From Serratia liquefaciens (lineage in GTDB: Bacteria; Pseudomonadota; Gammaproteobacteria; Enterobacterales; Enterobacteriaceae), in the NCBI GenBank assembly GCA_012719855.1, contig JAAXZN010000050.1, forward strand, positions 124,001 to 188,000: a stretch of DNA of 64,000 nucleotides. The letters run 5' to 3'. Each line of letters starts with the position of its first letter. The first letter of the stretch is position 1. The position numbers and the translations under genes were made by a program. Positions 35,644 to 42,754 of this stretch are shown in pieces. The notes under the pieces are model-generated. The model worked only from the letters and a program-made list of their open reading frames with translations. It made no database searches and was not told where the DNA came from.

Positions 35644-36957
35644 GTGAGTAATACGACCAACACCAGTTCCGCGCTCAATTCGGCGATTAAAAAAACGTGG
35701 CGCAGATTGATCCCCCTGATGTTCTCTCTGTATTTCGTCGCCTTTATCGATCGGGTAAACGTGGGCTTTGCCAAGGAGGCGATGTCGGTGGATATTGCCC
35801 TGTCGCAATCCGCCTTCGCATTGGGCGCTGGCATTTTCTTCGCGGCTTACGCCATCTTCGGGATCCCGGCCAATCTGATGATGAACAAGCTGGGGGCGAA
35901 AGTCTGGCTTAGCGCCACCACGGCAGTGTGGGGGGCCTTGTCCGCCTGCACCGGTTTCGTCAGCAACGAATATCAATTTATCGCCCTGCGCTTCCTGCTG
36001 GGATTGGCGGAGGCCGGCTTCTACCCCGGTATTCTGTTGCTGGCCTCCCTTTATTTCCCCAACAAGGTCCGGGCTTCGGTGATTGGTATTTTTGTGCTTG
36101 GCGTTCCCGCAGCCTTGACGCTCGGCTCGCCCATTTCGGGTGCGCTGCTCGAAATGCACGGTGTGCTGGGGCGGCCAGGCTGGTTCTGGATGTTTGTTCT
36201 GGAAGGCTTACCGGCCGTCGTGTTGGGGATCTTCGCCTATTTCTATCTTGACGACAGCCCGGCCAAGGCGCGATTTCTTAACCCGGAAGAGAAGCAGGCA
36301 TTGGTGGCACAGTTGGCCCTGGAGCAAAAAAATACCGAGGCCAGCAGCGTGAGAGAGGCGTTGAAAAATACCAAGGTTTGGCACCTGGCTTTTATTTACG
36401 GCACCATTCAGGTCGGCGTGTATGGCCTGTTGTTTTTTCTGCCCTCGCAGGTGGCCTCGCTGATGGGCACCACTATCGGGTTTAAGGCATCGCTGGTAGC
36501 GGCAATTCCCTGGGCCGTTTCTGCATTTGGGGTCTATTACATCCCGCGTTATGCCGACCGCAAAACCTCCCGCCGCTTGCCCATCGCTATCGGCTGCATG
36601 GTGATTGCCGCACTGGGTTTGGTTGTCTCGTCCTATGCCGGCCCGACTATTGCCATTATTGCGCTGTGCTTTTGCGCCGTCAGCTTCCTGGCGGTACAGC
36701 CGATATTCTGGACCTTACCGGCACAGATACTTTCAGGCCCGGCGCTGGCGGCCGGCATCGGTTTTTGCACCACGCTGGGCGCACTGTTCAGTTTCCTGGC
36801 ACCACTAATCCGCACCGAGGCAGAACTGCGCTTCGATAGCCCGCATGCCGGCCTGATCGTACTGGCGATTTTCTCTTTGCTGTGCGCCGCGCTGATTTTT
36901 GCACTCAAAGGGTGGGCTACGCAGAGCGCCGAACGTCAAGCTCAGGTTAGTGGATAA
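35644..36957 (+). CDS. MFS transporter, anion:cation symporter (ACS) type
   Basis: 437 residues with twelve spans. The opening LYFVAFIDRVNVGFAKEAM is characteristic of ACS-family carriers for organic anions such as 4-hydroxyphenylacetate, phthalate or tartrate. GTG start at 35644 with GAGGGTAA upstream. Alone in its transcript; the substrate is not readable. Confidence 0.88.
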   Translation: MSNTTNTSSALNSAIKKTWRRLIPLMFSLYFVAFIDRVNVGFAKEAMSVDIALSQSAFALGAGIFFAAYAIFGIPANLMMNKLGAKVWLSATTAVWGALSACTGFVSNEYQFIALRFLLGLAEAGFYPGILLLASLYFPNKVRASVIGIFVLGVPAALTLGSPISGALLEMHGVLGRPGWFWMFVLEGLPAVVLGIFAYFYLDDSPAKARFLNPEEKQALVAQLALEQKNTEASSVREALKNTKVWHLAFIYGTIQVGVYGLLFFLPSQVASLMGTTIGFKASLVAAIPWAVSAFGVYYIPRYADRKTSRRLPIAIGCMVIAALGLVVSSYAGPTIAIIALCFCAVSFLAVQPIFWTLPAQILSGPALAAGIGFCTTLGALFSFLAPLIRTEAELRFDSPHAGLIVLAIFSLLCAALIFALKGWATQSAERQAQVSG

Positions 36958-37038
36958 GCCTGGGCTGAAGCCCATTCGATTTAGCTTATATTGAAGCGGT
37001 GAATGAGACACTGACCCTACATTTTTTGAGGGTCATCC

Positions 37039-37533
37039 ATGGAGACATTAACCGCTATTATCACCCAATACGGCCCGGAGCCCGGCTTCCTGTTGCTGCT
37101 GATTTTTCTGTTTGCGTTGGGCAAGTCGGTCATTTTCGTTTCTTCGGTTCTGCCGCCCGCATCGGTGACGTTGATGCTGGGCATTGTCGCCGGCAAGCCG
37201 GTGCTGGCCGACGCTCATGTCTGGGCGGCGATAACCCTGGGTGCCCTGCTTGGCTCCGTTTTGTCTTTCCATTGCGGCGCATGGCTTCAAAAGCGCCAAA
37301 GCGGGAACTGGCTACCGGCCAGATACCACGGCGCATTAAACAAGGCGCAATCCGCGTTACACAACAACGGCATCCCGCTGCTGTTTATATCGCGCTTTCT
37401 GGCCGTGATGCGCTATACCGTGCCATTGGTTGCCGGCATGATCGCCCTGCCGCGCAAACAGGTCTATTGTGCCAGTGCGCTGTCTGCCGGGGTATGGGCC
37501 GTGGCCCTGATGTCCGTCGGTCAGCTGTTTTAA
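37039..37533 (+). CDS. DedA-family membrane protein (short)
   Basis: 164 residues, shorter than typical 190-250-residue DedA proteins. Conserved FVSSVLPPASVTLMLG, GALLGSVLSFHCGAWLQK and the arginine-proline-like SRFLAVMRYTVPLVAG region. DedA proteins are undecaprenyl-phosphate or lipid translocases needed for membrane homeostasis and cationic peptide resistance. Converges with the TolA-like lipoprotein gene. Confidence 0.82.
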   Translation: METLTAIITQYGPEPGFLLLLIFLFALGKSVIFVSSVLPPASVTLMLGIVAGKPVLADAHVWAAITLGALLGSVLSFHCGAWLQKRQSGNWLPARYHGALNKAQSALHNNGIPLLFISRFLAVMRYTVPLVAGMIALPRKQVYCASALSAGVWAVALMSVGQLF

Positions 37534-37546
37534 CGGCGGCTCCGGA

Positions 37547-37993
37547 TCATTGGGGACGAAATTCCAGCGCGGCATTCTTAACCACAGCGTAAACCGCCGG
37601 TGTCGGGGGTTTGGGAAAGCTGGCATTTGCGGTTGCCACTACAGCCGCACGGCAAAGCGCGGGGTCACCGCCTTCAGCCCGGACATCCAACAGCATGCCA
37701 TCCGGAGCCAACTTGAGTCGTAATGAGCATTCCTTGCCGGCGTAAACGCTGTCATAGTGAAAATGATTTTGTATAGCCGCTGTAATCTGCATGAGATATC
37801 GGTTGATCTCTTGCCCAGGTGCTGCTGGCGCCGTTTTACCTTCCAATCCAGCAAAAAGGTCATCGACTTCGCCTCCAGCTACCTCAGGTTTAGCCGCAGT
37901 GTCCATCCCCGAGCAGCCTGCTAACAACAGCGTTGCGATAACAAGCAATACTGCCGACAGGCGAGTTTCGGATCCTGAATGAATTTTTCTCAT
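37547..37993 (-). CDS. Lipoprotein with a TolA domain III
   Basis: 148 residues. Lipoprotein signal ending LLLAGC at about residue 27, a short linker, then a C-terminal domain at about 62-147 that follows the TolA C-terminal domain closely: INRYLMQITAAIQNHF, YAGKECSLRLKLAPDGMLLD, EGGDPALC, FPKPPTPAVYAVVKNA. Both domain cysteines are kept. TolA's transmembrane anchor and long helical domain II are missing. In TolA, domain III is the contact for TolB/Pal, group A colicins and filamentous phage g3p. GGAAGGGA lies before the ATG. Function here is unknown; a decoy or envelope factor is possible. Confidence 0.88.
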   Translation of the reverse strand: MRKIHSGSETRLSAVLLVIATLLLAGCSGMDTAAKPEVAGGEVDDLFAGLEGKTAPAAPGQEINRYLMQITAAIQNHFHYDSVYAGKECSLRLKLAPDGMLLDVRAEGGDPALCRAAVVATANASFPKPPTPAVYAVVKNAALEFRPQ

Positions 37994-38082
37994 GATTCCC
38001 TTCCTTTTAAAACAGACCTATTCGTTGATGGGGTATCGCAGGCGATACCAATCCGCTTGCCCGTAGCCTGTTCAGAATGCAA

Positions 38083-38104
38083 AAAGCCCACGCAAGTGGG
38101 CTTT
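38083..38104 (-). terminator. Terminator of lipoprotein copy A
   Basis: Minus-strand stem AAAGCCCAC/GTGGGCTTT with loop TTGC, followed by T residues; a near-twin stands after copy B at 53702-53724. Confidence 0.85.
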
Positions 38105-38112
38105 ATAGTAAA

Positions 38113-38313
38113 TCAGTTCTGGCGGGTTGCGCGCTTCATTTCCCGCTCGCCCGGCGTTTGTGTTTTGACGGACAAAGGCGCGACAAACTCCTTCCACTCT
38201 TTGCCGCCTGAAGGATCTGCAGAGGCTTTGTTACGCGACTCATAGTCGTCTTGTTGACCCGCACAGCCTGACAGTACCATCACACCCAGAGCCATTATTA
38301 GCGCTTTACGCAT
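38113..38313 (-). CDS. Small lipoprotein, copy A
   Basis: 66 residues, signal MRKALIMALGVMVLSGC with lipobox LSGC, then a hydrophilic mature part ending in KEWKEFVAPLSVKTQTPGE. Start at 38313 with AGGGAGA upstream. A second copy in the prophage (53733-53933) shares the C-terminal core NEWKEFVAPLSVKTQSPGD-type sequence and also promoter and terminator sequence. Function unknown; self-contained transcription unit like a phage moron. Confidence 0.82.
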   Translation of the reverse strand: MRKALIMALGVMVLSGCAGQQDDYESRNKASADPSGGKEWKEFVAPLSVKTQTPGEREMKRATRQN

Positions 38314-38462
38314 CTCTATCTCCCTATAGATAAAATTTTTGCAAATGATAACAAATCTCAACTCTTAGCGTTAGCCGAAAGCCGGGTGTGAATTATAATA
38401 AGAAAATATTATCATTGGCGTGATGCCCCACTTCCTTATAAGCCGTGAGTTTCTGATAGCCC

Positions 38463-39293
38463 ATGTATCAATACCCTGAACATCTGACCGGAGAGGTCGC
38501 CAACCTGCCGCAGAGCTGCGGGGTTTATTTTTTTCACGGCGACAACGGCGCCCATCCCCTCTACATAGGCAAGAGCGTCAACATTCGCCGCCGCGTTCAG
38601 TCTCATCTGCGCAATCCGCGCGAAGCTCGGTTGTTGGCCGCCACCCGCCGCATAACCTGCATCGAAACCGTGGGGGAGATTGGTGCGCTGCTGCTTGAAT
38701 CTTCCCTGGTTAAACAGCAAAGCCCGCTCTACAACAAGCGGCTGCGTAAAATCCGCCGGTTATGCGCGCTGCAGGTGCAGGACTCCCAAACGCGAATCGT
38801 ATACAGCGATGCGCTAGATTTTTCCCGAACGCCTAACTTATACGGCCTGTTCCTGCGGCGTGCGGCGGCCGTCGATTTTCTGATCGACATTGCCGATCGG
38901 GAACAGCTCTGCCTGACATACCTGGATATTGAAAAAGGACGCCCCGGACAACCCTGCTTTCGCCATCAATTAGGCAAATGCGCGGGCGTATGCTGTGGCA
39001 AAGAGACCCCGCAAGCGCACCAGAGCAGGCTGCTTGGCGCCCTGGAGCAGGCCCAGGTGCGGCACTGGCCATTCCCCGGCAGGATCGCCATCGAGGAACG
39101 ACAAGGCCAACTTAAAGCCTTCCACGTCATCAGCAACTGGTTTTACCTCGGTACTGCACCGTCGCTGTCTGCCGCCGAAAAGCTCAGTTTCCCGGCCGAT
39201 GAGTTCGACCGAGACTGTTACCGCATTCTTTGTCGAAGACTGTTCCATGAGAGCCGTGAGCACATTCACCTGATTGATCCCCCGGCCCCCTGA
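38463..39293 (+). CDS. cho: Cho, UvrC-like excinuclease
   Basis: 276-residue homologue of the N-terminal half of UvrC that makes the 3' incision in nucleotide-excision repair of bulky lesions. GIY-YIG motif GVYFFHG and LYIGKSVNIRRRV at about residues 20-43, catalytic glutamate in LLLESSLVKQQSPLYN, and a cysteine-rich segment CFRHQLGKCAGVCCG like UvrC. No clear LexA box in the 100 bases upstream, though E. coli cho is SOS-controlled. Ribosome site is weak. Confidence 0.92.
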   Translation: MYQYPEHLTGEVANLPQSCGVYFFHGDNGAHPLYIGKSVNIRRRVQSHLRNPREARLLAATRRITCIETVGEIGALLLESSLVKQQSPLYNKRLRKIRRLCALQVQDSQTRIVYSDALDFSRTPNLYGLFLRRAAAVDFLIDIADREQLCLTYLDIEKGRPGQPCFRHQLGKCAGVCCGKETPQAHQSRLLGALEQAQVRHWPFPGRIAIEERQGQLKAFHVISNWFYLGTAPSLSAAEKLSFPADEFDRDCYRILCRRLFHESREHIHLIDPPAP

Positions 39294-39637
39294 AAAAACA
39301 CGCTCACGCCTTGCATGACGTCAGTTTTCAAATTGCAAGCAAGTCCAAATAATTCATTGGCAAAGCTCTTAAATTCCTCACTAAATTGCCATGCAGTATC
39401 GACTGAGTCTGCCTCGCTGCCAGCCAATTGAAAGGTCGAGATCACTTTTTCATCTTAATGGTCCTACGGGTACCCGATACTGAATTGGCACCTGCAAACA
39501 TAATCAATGATAATCCCTTGCAATGAATGGTTTATTTCCATAATAAACAGCACGTTAATGATTGACATGCAGCCCCATTAGGGCTAATACTTGCTAAATA
39601 AACAGGCGTAAGAGCCGCCCACGGAAGGTAGAAAAAG
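39294..39637. other. AT-rich intergenic region
   Basis: 344 bases between cho and the AT-rich islet. Holds the promoter of the following genes; nothing else supported. Confidence 0.4.
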
Positions 39638-39808
39638 ATGATCACCCTGACCATCACCGAGTTTGAAAAGATTTACGTTGAAATTGCCAGGCTAATGGCC
39701 GAGACAGAAAATATGGAACTGAAAACAATGTAGTATACGGTAGCCATCGCAATGGGCCTGATTGGTATAATGTCTACGGTAACGTCCATCACCATCGAAA
39801 TTATTTAA
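39638..39808 (+). pseudogene. Small membrane peptide frame interrupted by an in-frame TAG
   Basis: ATG with GGAAGG 10 bases upstream opens a 31-codon frame (MITLTITEFEKIYVEIARLM...) that stops at TAG 39731-39733. In the same frame the next 24 codons encode a hydrophobic span (AIAMGLIGIMSTVTSITIEI) before TAA. Either the short peptide is the product or this is a broken or read-through 55-residue membrane protein. Confidence 0.45.
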
Positions 39809-39846
39809 CAAAAAGCCAATAAATGGCTTTTTTTGGCAGGAATGTA

Positions 39847-40110
39847 ATGAAATTGATAAGCGAATATACCCCACCTACCACAGAGGATTTAGAGCAGTTA
39901 AAAACTGCCTTGGGTTATACCGGTAACCAGATGGCCGATCTAGCGGGTATTGCCAGTAATAGTCAGTGGCGCAAATATACTGGTGGCGTAGAACCTCGTG
40001 CTATGTCACTTCATATCCTGTTTTTTATGTCGGCTCAACTGGTGCTAAGTAAGAACGAACTTGACTGTATTTTAACAAAAATGGTAGACATTGGGGCAGA
40101 TATTAAATGA
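39847..40110 (+). CDS. Small HTH (XRE-like) protein
   Basis: 87 residues from the ATG at 39847 with AGGA upstream. Residues about 17-50 (LEQLKTALGYTGNQMADLAG, SNSQWRKYTGG) look like a lambda-repressor-type helix-turn-helix. The stop overlaps the next start (ATGA), so it is coupled to the beta-propeller lipoprotein gene. AT-rich like its partner. Likely a DNA-binding regulator, inferred. Confidence 0.65.
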   Translation: MKLISEYTPPTTEDLEQLKTALGYTGNQMADLAGIASNSQWRKYTGGVEPRAMSLHILFFMSAQLVLSKNELDCILTKMVDIGADIK

Positions 40111-41057
40111 TAAAATATATAAAGCCTATTCTGTTGATTATTTCTTCGCTTGCTTTAATTTCGTGTAATGGTGTAAATGATGATAGTCTGCCATCAGTCC
40201 AACGATCTGTTTATAACAATCAACTTGGGCCGCTTTGTTGGCCAACTCAGCTCACTAAAGAACAAGGTAAATTCATAATTACCGATTACAAAAACAATCG
40301 TTTTTTGATACAAGAAAATGGAAAATGGGTGCAGTCAAAAATAAATATACATGGTGCTCACTCACTGGCCACCGACAAAAAAGGAAATTACATTATTGAT
40401 GATACAGAAAATAACAGAATTATAATAACAAATAAATTAGACAACTCATCTATCATTAAACAGATAACTTCAGTCAATGGAACAAATATAAATAGACCTC
40501 ATGCGGTGGCCGTTTCAAAAAATGGTGACATCTACATCATTGATTCATTAAGATTGCTCAAGGTTAGTAATGATTACGAAAAAATCTCGGAGCTTTGGTT
40601 TAAATCCGGCGTTCTAGGATATGCGCGTTCGTTAAAAATAATTGACAACGAATTATATGTAGTAAATTCAAGCAGTGGAAACCTGATTAAGATCATCGAT
40701 TTTGATAAAGGAATCTACAAAGAAATAAAAACATCAAGCCATAAAATAAATGATGGCGCTGGTTCATACGATAGAACTGGACCAATAATAAATGACATTG
40801 ATAAATTTAATGGTTGGTTTTATGCAAGCAACTACTTCACTAAATCCTGGGCTAATGGCACCCCTACTGAAGAGAAAAGACTGATCCGTTGGAAAAAATG
40901 GGAAGACTTCGAAAAAGGGAATTTTCAAGATGTCAGCTATCTCATCCCTTCGGGCCAATTACCTTATTTTATGGCAAACAAAGATGGTGAACTATTAATA
41001 ACAACATTCAACCATGAACATCCATGCCAAAACGAAAGTGCCTTAATAATTAAATAA
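40107..41057 (+). CDS. AT-rich lipoprotein with NHL-like beta-propeller
   Basis: 316 residues. Signal MIKYIKPILLIISSLALISC with lipobox LISC. The rest shows repeated short strands of the NHL/SMP-30 kind: HSLATDKKGNYIIDDTENNR, HAVAVSKNGDIYIIDSLR, ARSLKIIDNELYVVNSSSG. This implies a surface or periplasmic six-bladed propeller. Codon use and base composition are far more AT-rich than neighbours, a sign of transfer. Paired with the small HTH gene. Function unknown. Confidence 0.78.
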   Translation: MIKYIKPILLIISSLALISCNGVNDDSLPSVQRSVYNNQLGPLCWPTQLTKEQGKFIITDYKNNRFLIQENGKWVQSKINIHGAHSLATDKKGNYIIDDTENNRIIITNKLDNSSIIKQITSVNGTNINRPHAVAVSKNGDIYIIDSLRLLKVSNDYEKISELWFKSGVLGYARSLKIIDNELYVVNSSSGNLIKIIDFDKGIYKEIKTSSHKINDGAGSYDRTGPIINDIDKFNGWFYASNYFTKSWANGTPTEEKRLIRWKKWEDFEKGNFQDVSYLIPSGQLPYFMANKDGELLITTFNHEHPCQNESALIIK

Positions 41058-41220
41058 CATTACACACACTCATTAAATATTATGTGTCTGGCAGCATTTC
41101 TGCTGGATGCATAATATTTACCAGGAAAAGTAAATGATATAGGTATAAATGTATAAAGTCAGCCTTAAAAGAAATGAGCCTGTACTTTTCAGGGCGTATC
41201 CGCGCCATCGCTAACGGTGA

Positions 41221-41427
41221 GGATTCGATCAGGAAGGCTATCAGCTCATCCACAAAGATCCGCCCAAAATCTACCTCCCTAATAACCCGATAAGCTTATA
41301 TTTCTACATGAAGTATTCCGGTACAAAAGGTGCCGTTTCCGTCTTCACGCCTTGTGTTGCGCCTGAGCAAGCAGGTTCATCCCGTCAAGAGTCCCATTAT
41401 CAATTTTACGGGAAATTGGCGGGATGA
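41221..41427 (+). pseudogene. Truncated coding remnant next to the att site
   Basis: An open frame without start reads coherently (GYQLIHKDPPKIYLPNNPIS, then KYSGTKGAVSVFTPCVAPEQ) to a TGA at 41425. Upstream in-frame stops and the lack of any start suggest a 3' fragment of a gene. Family not recognised. Confidence 0.35.
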
Positions 41428-41582
41428 AGCCGAAAAAAACAGGCGGGGACGGACCCAGCTTGCGCCAGATCACTCAACTGAACATTCACACTAAATTGAT
41501 GCGTTTTTTGCGAAGCGCGTCTCAAATCTGTGCGTTTGAGAAAAACCGAAAAATAAAAATCACGGCTAACCGCATGATTTGT

Positions 41583-41628
41583 TGGTGGGTCGTACAGGGT
41601 TCGAACCTGTGACCAATTGATTAAGAGT
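41583..41628 (-). repeat. attachment site: 3' half of tRNA-Lys (anticodon CTT)
   Basis: On the minus strand, from the anticodon loop ACTCTTAATC through T-arm ACAGGTTCGAACCCTGT to acceptor ACGACCCACCA, the sequence is the 3' half of a tRNA-Lys. Beyond 41628 the match ends and phage DNA begins. This fits tRNA-targeted integration, with the intact tRNA expected at the far end of the prophage, outside the window. Confidence 0.82.
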
Positions 41629-41820
41629 TGTATGATTTAGCATTTATATCACCAACTTACCGCATCAGACCGCGCTCACACGTCCCAAGATGCAAAAAGT
41701 TAGAAAACCATACCAACAGATGTGAAAACATCCCTGTCCCAAGTTTGTCCCACCCCACCGACCACTTTTCCACTAAGCCCTGTGTTCTGCAGTGGCCGCA
41801 TCTACAAGCCCAATCTAAAA

Positions 41821-42744
41821 TCAGCCACGCTTCGAAATCAGTTCTGCTTGTGCTGGCGTTGCGTACGACAGACAGCGCAGACGAGTCAGGCCGCCGCGAG
41901 TGATATAACCAGATACCCATGCGCTCACGGCATTGTTCGTTGGTCCGATGTTGAATTGCATTGGCTCCGCTGTTGAGTCAACGAGAACGCCGCTACTTGA
42001 TACTGTAGTGTGAACCAGGGTGCCGTTTTCATAGCTCAACATCGTTCCGCTAACTGGATTAAGCAACATCGCATTTTTGATGTTTGCGACATAAGGCGTG
42101 CGGATATAGTTGATCCAGTTGGCTGTCACGGTTGCCGGATAGACCATCGCTGCGCTGTGTTGGAAGCCAATATCTGTAGGTGTGGGCTTATTCGTTGCGC
42201 GTTCAACAGTAATACCAGCCATCGAATTTACATGACCGGTTCTGCAAGCAACGATAGAAATTCCCGCCGCATCACTGGACTCAGTATCATCCATGATCGC
42301 CGAAAACAAGTACGGACTATTTTTTGAATATTGCGCAGTTACAAGTTTCTCAGCTCGCATTAGCGATCCACCGTCCCATACCCACATTTTAATTTTAGGC
42401 GGTGATACCGATGTATCTATCGTGATTGGGCGCTTCAAGGCTCGACCCACATCGTAAGAGATAAAATCTGTGGGCCCAAGTCCGTACATTTTTAAAACAC
42501 TGATTCCGTCCGTGTCGTATTTAATCCCCCATTCTGGGGAAGCATAGAACGTGACATATTCCCACATCCCCTCACCTACTAAGAATGTAATTTCATCCAG
42601 CAATGAACCCTCATTTAAAATAACCCCACCGTCTGCAATAACCCGCGCTTTATGTGCATTAAATATTGTCTGCGGGTTAAAGATAGTGAATGGTAATAAT
42701 GTACGATTACCTGTTGTTGGCCTTGATGATAGTAGCGCTGTCAT
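41821..42744 (-). CDS. Phage hypothetical protein after the tail fibre
   Basis: 307 residues, last phage gene before the att site. AAGGTAA precedes the ATG. The sequence is beta-rich with no motif I recognise; FNPQTIFNAHKARVIADGGV is a pattern seen at the start of phage structural adhesin-like proteins. By position a tail-fibre accessory protein or receptor-binding protein is likely. Confidence 0.75.
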   Translation of the reverse strand: MTALLSSRPTTGNRTLLPFTIFNPQTIFNAHKARVIADGGVILNEGSLLDEITFLVGEGMWEYVTFYASPEWGIKYDTDGISVLKMYGLGPTDFISYDVGRALKRPITIDTSVSPPKIKMWVWDGGSLMRAEKLVTAQYSKNSPYLFSAIMDDTESSDAAGISIVACRTGHVNSMAGITVERATNKPTPTDIGFQHSAAMVYPATVTANWINYIRTPYVANIKNAMLLNPVSGTMLSYENGTLVHTTVSSSGVLVDSTAEPMQFNIGPTNNAVSAWVSGYITRGGLTRLRCLSYATPAQAELISKRG

Positions 42745-42754
42745 TTTTATTACC

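Noticed and set aside
38360-38462. LexA (SOS) box upstream of cho
   Set aside because: No CTGT-N8-ACAG pattern in this interval.
41424-41612. 62-codon plus-strand frame running into the tRNA-Lys remnant
   Set aside because: It reads through the tRNA complement and has no coding signal or ribosome site.
41583-41628. A functional tRNA-Lys gene
   Set aside because: Only the 3' half is present; the 5' half is replaced by unrelated phage sequence.
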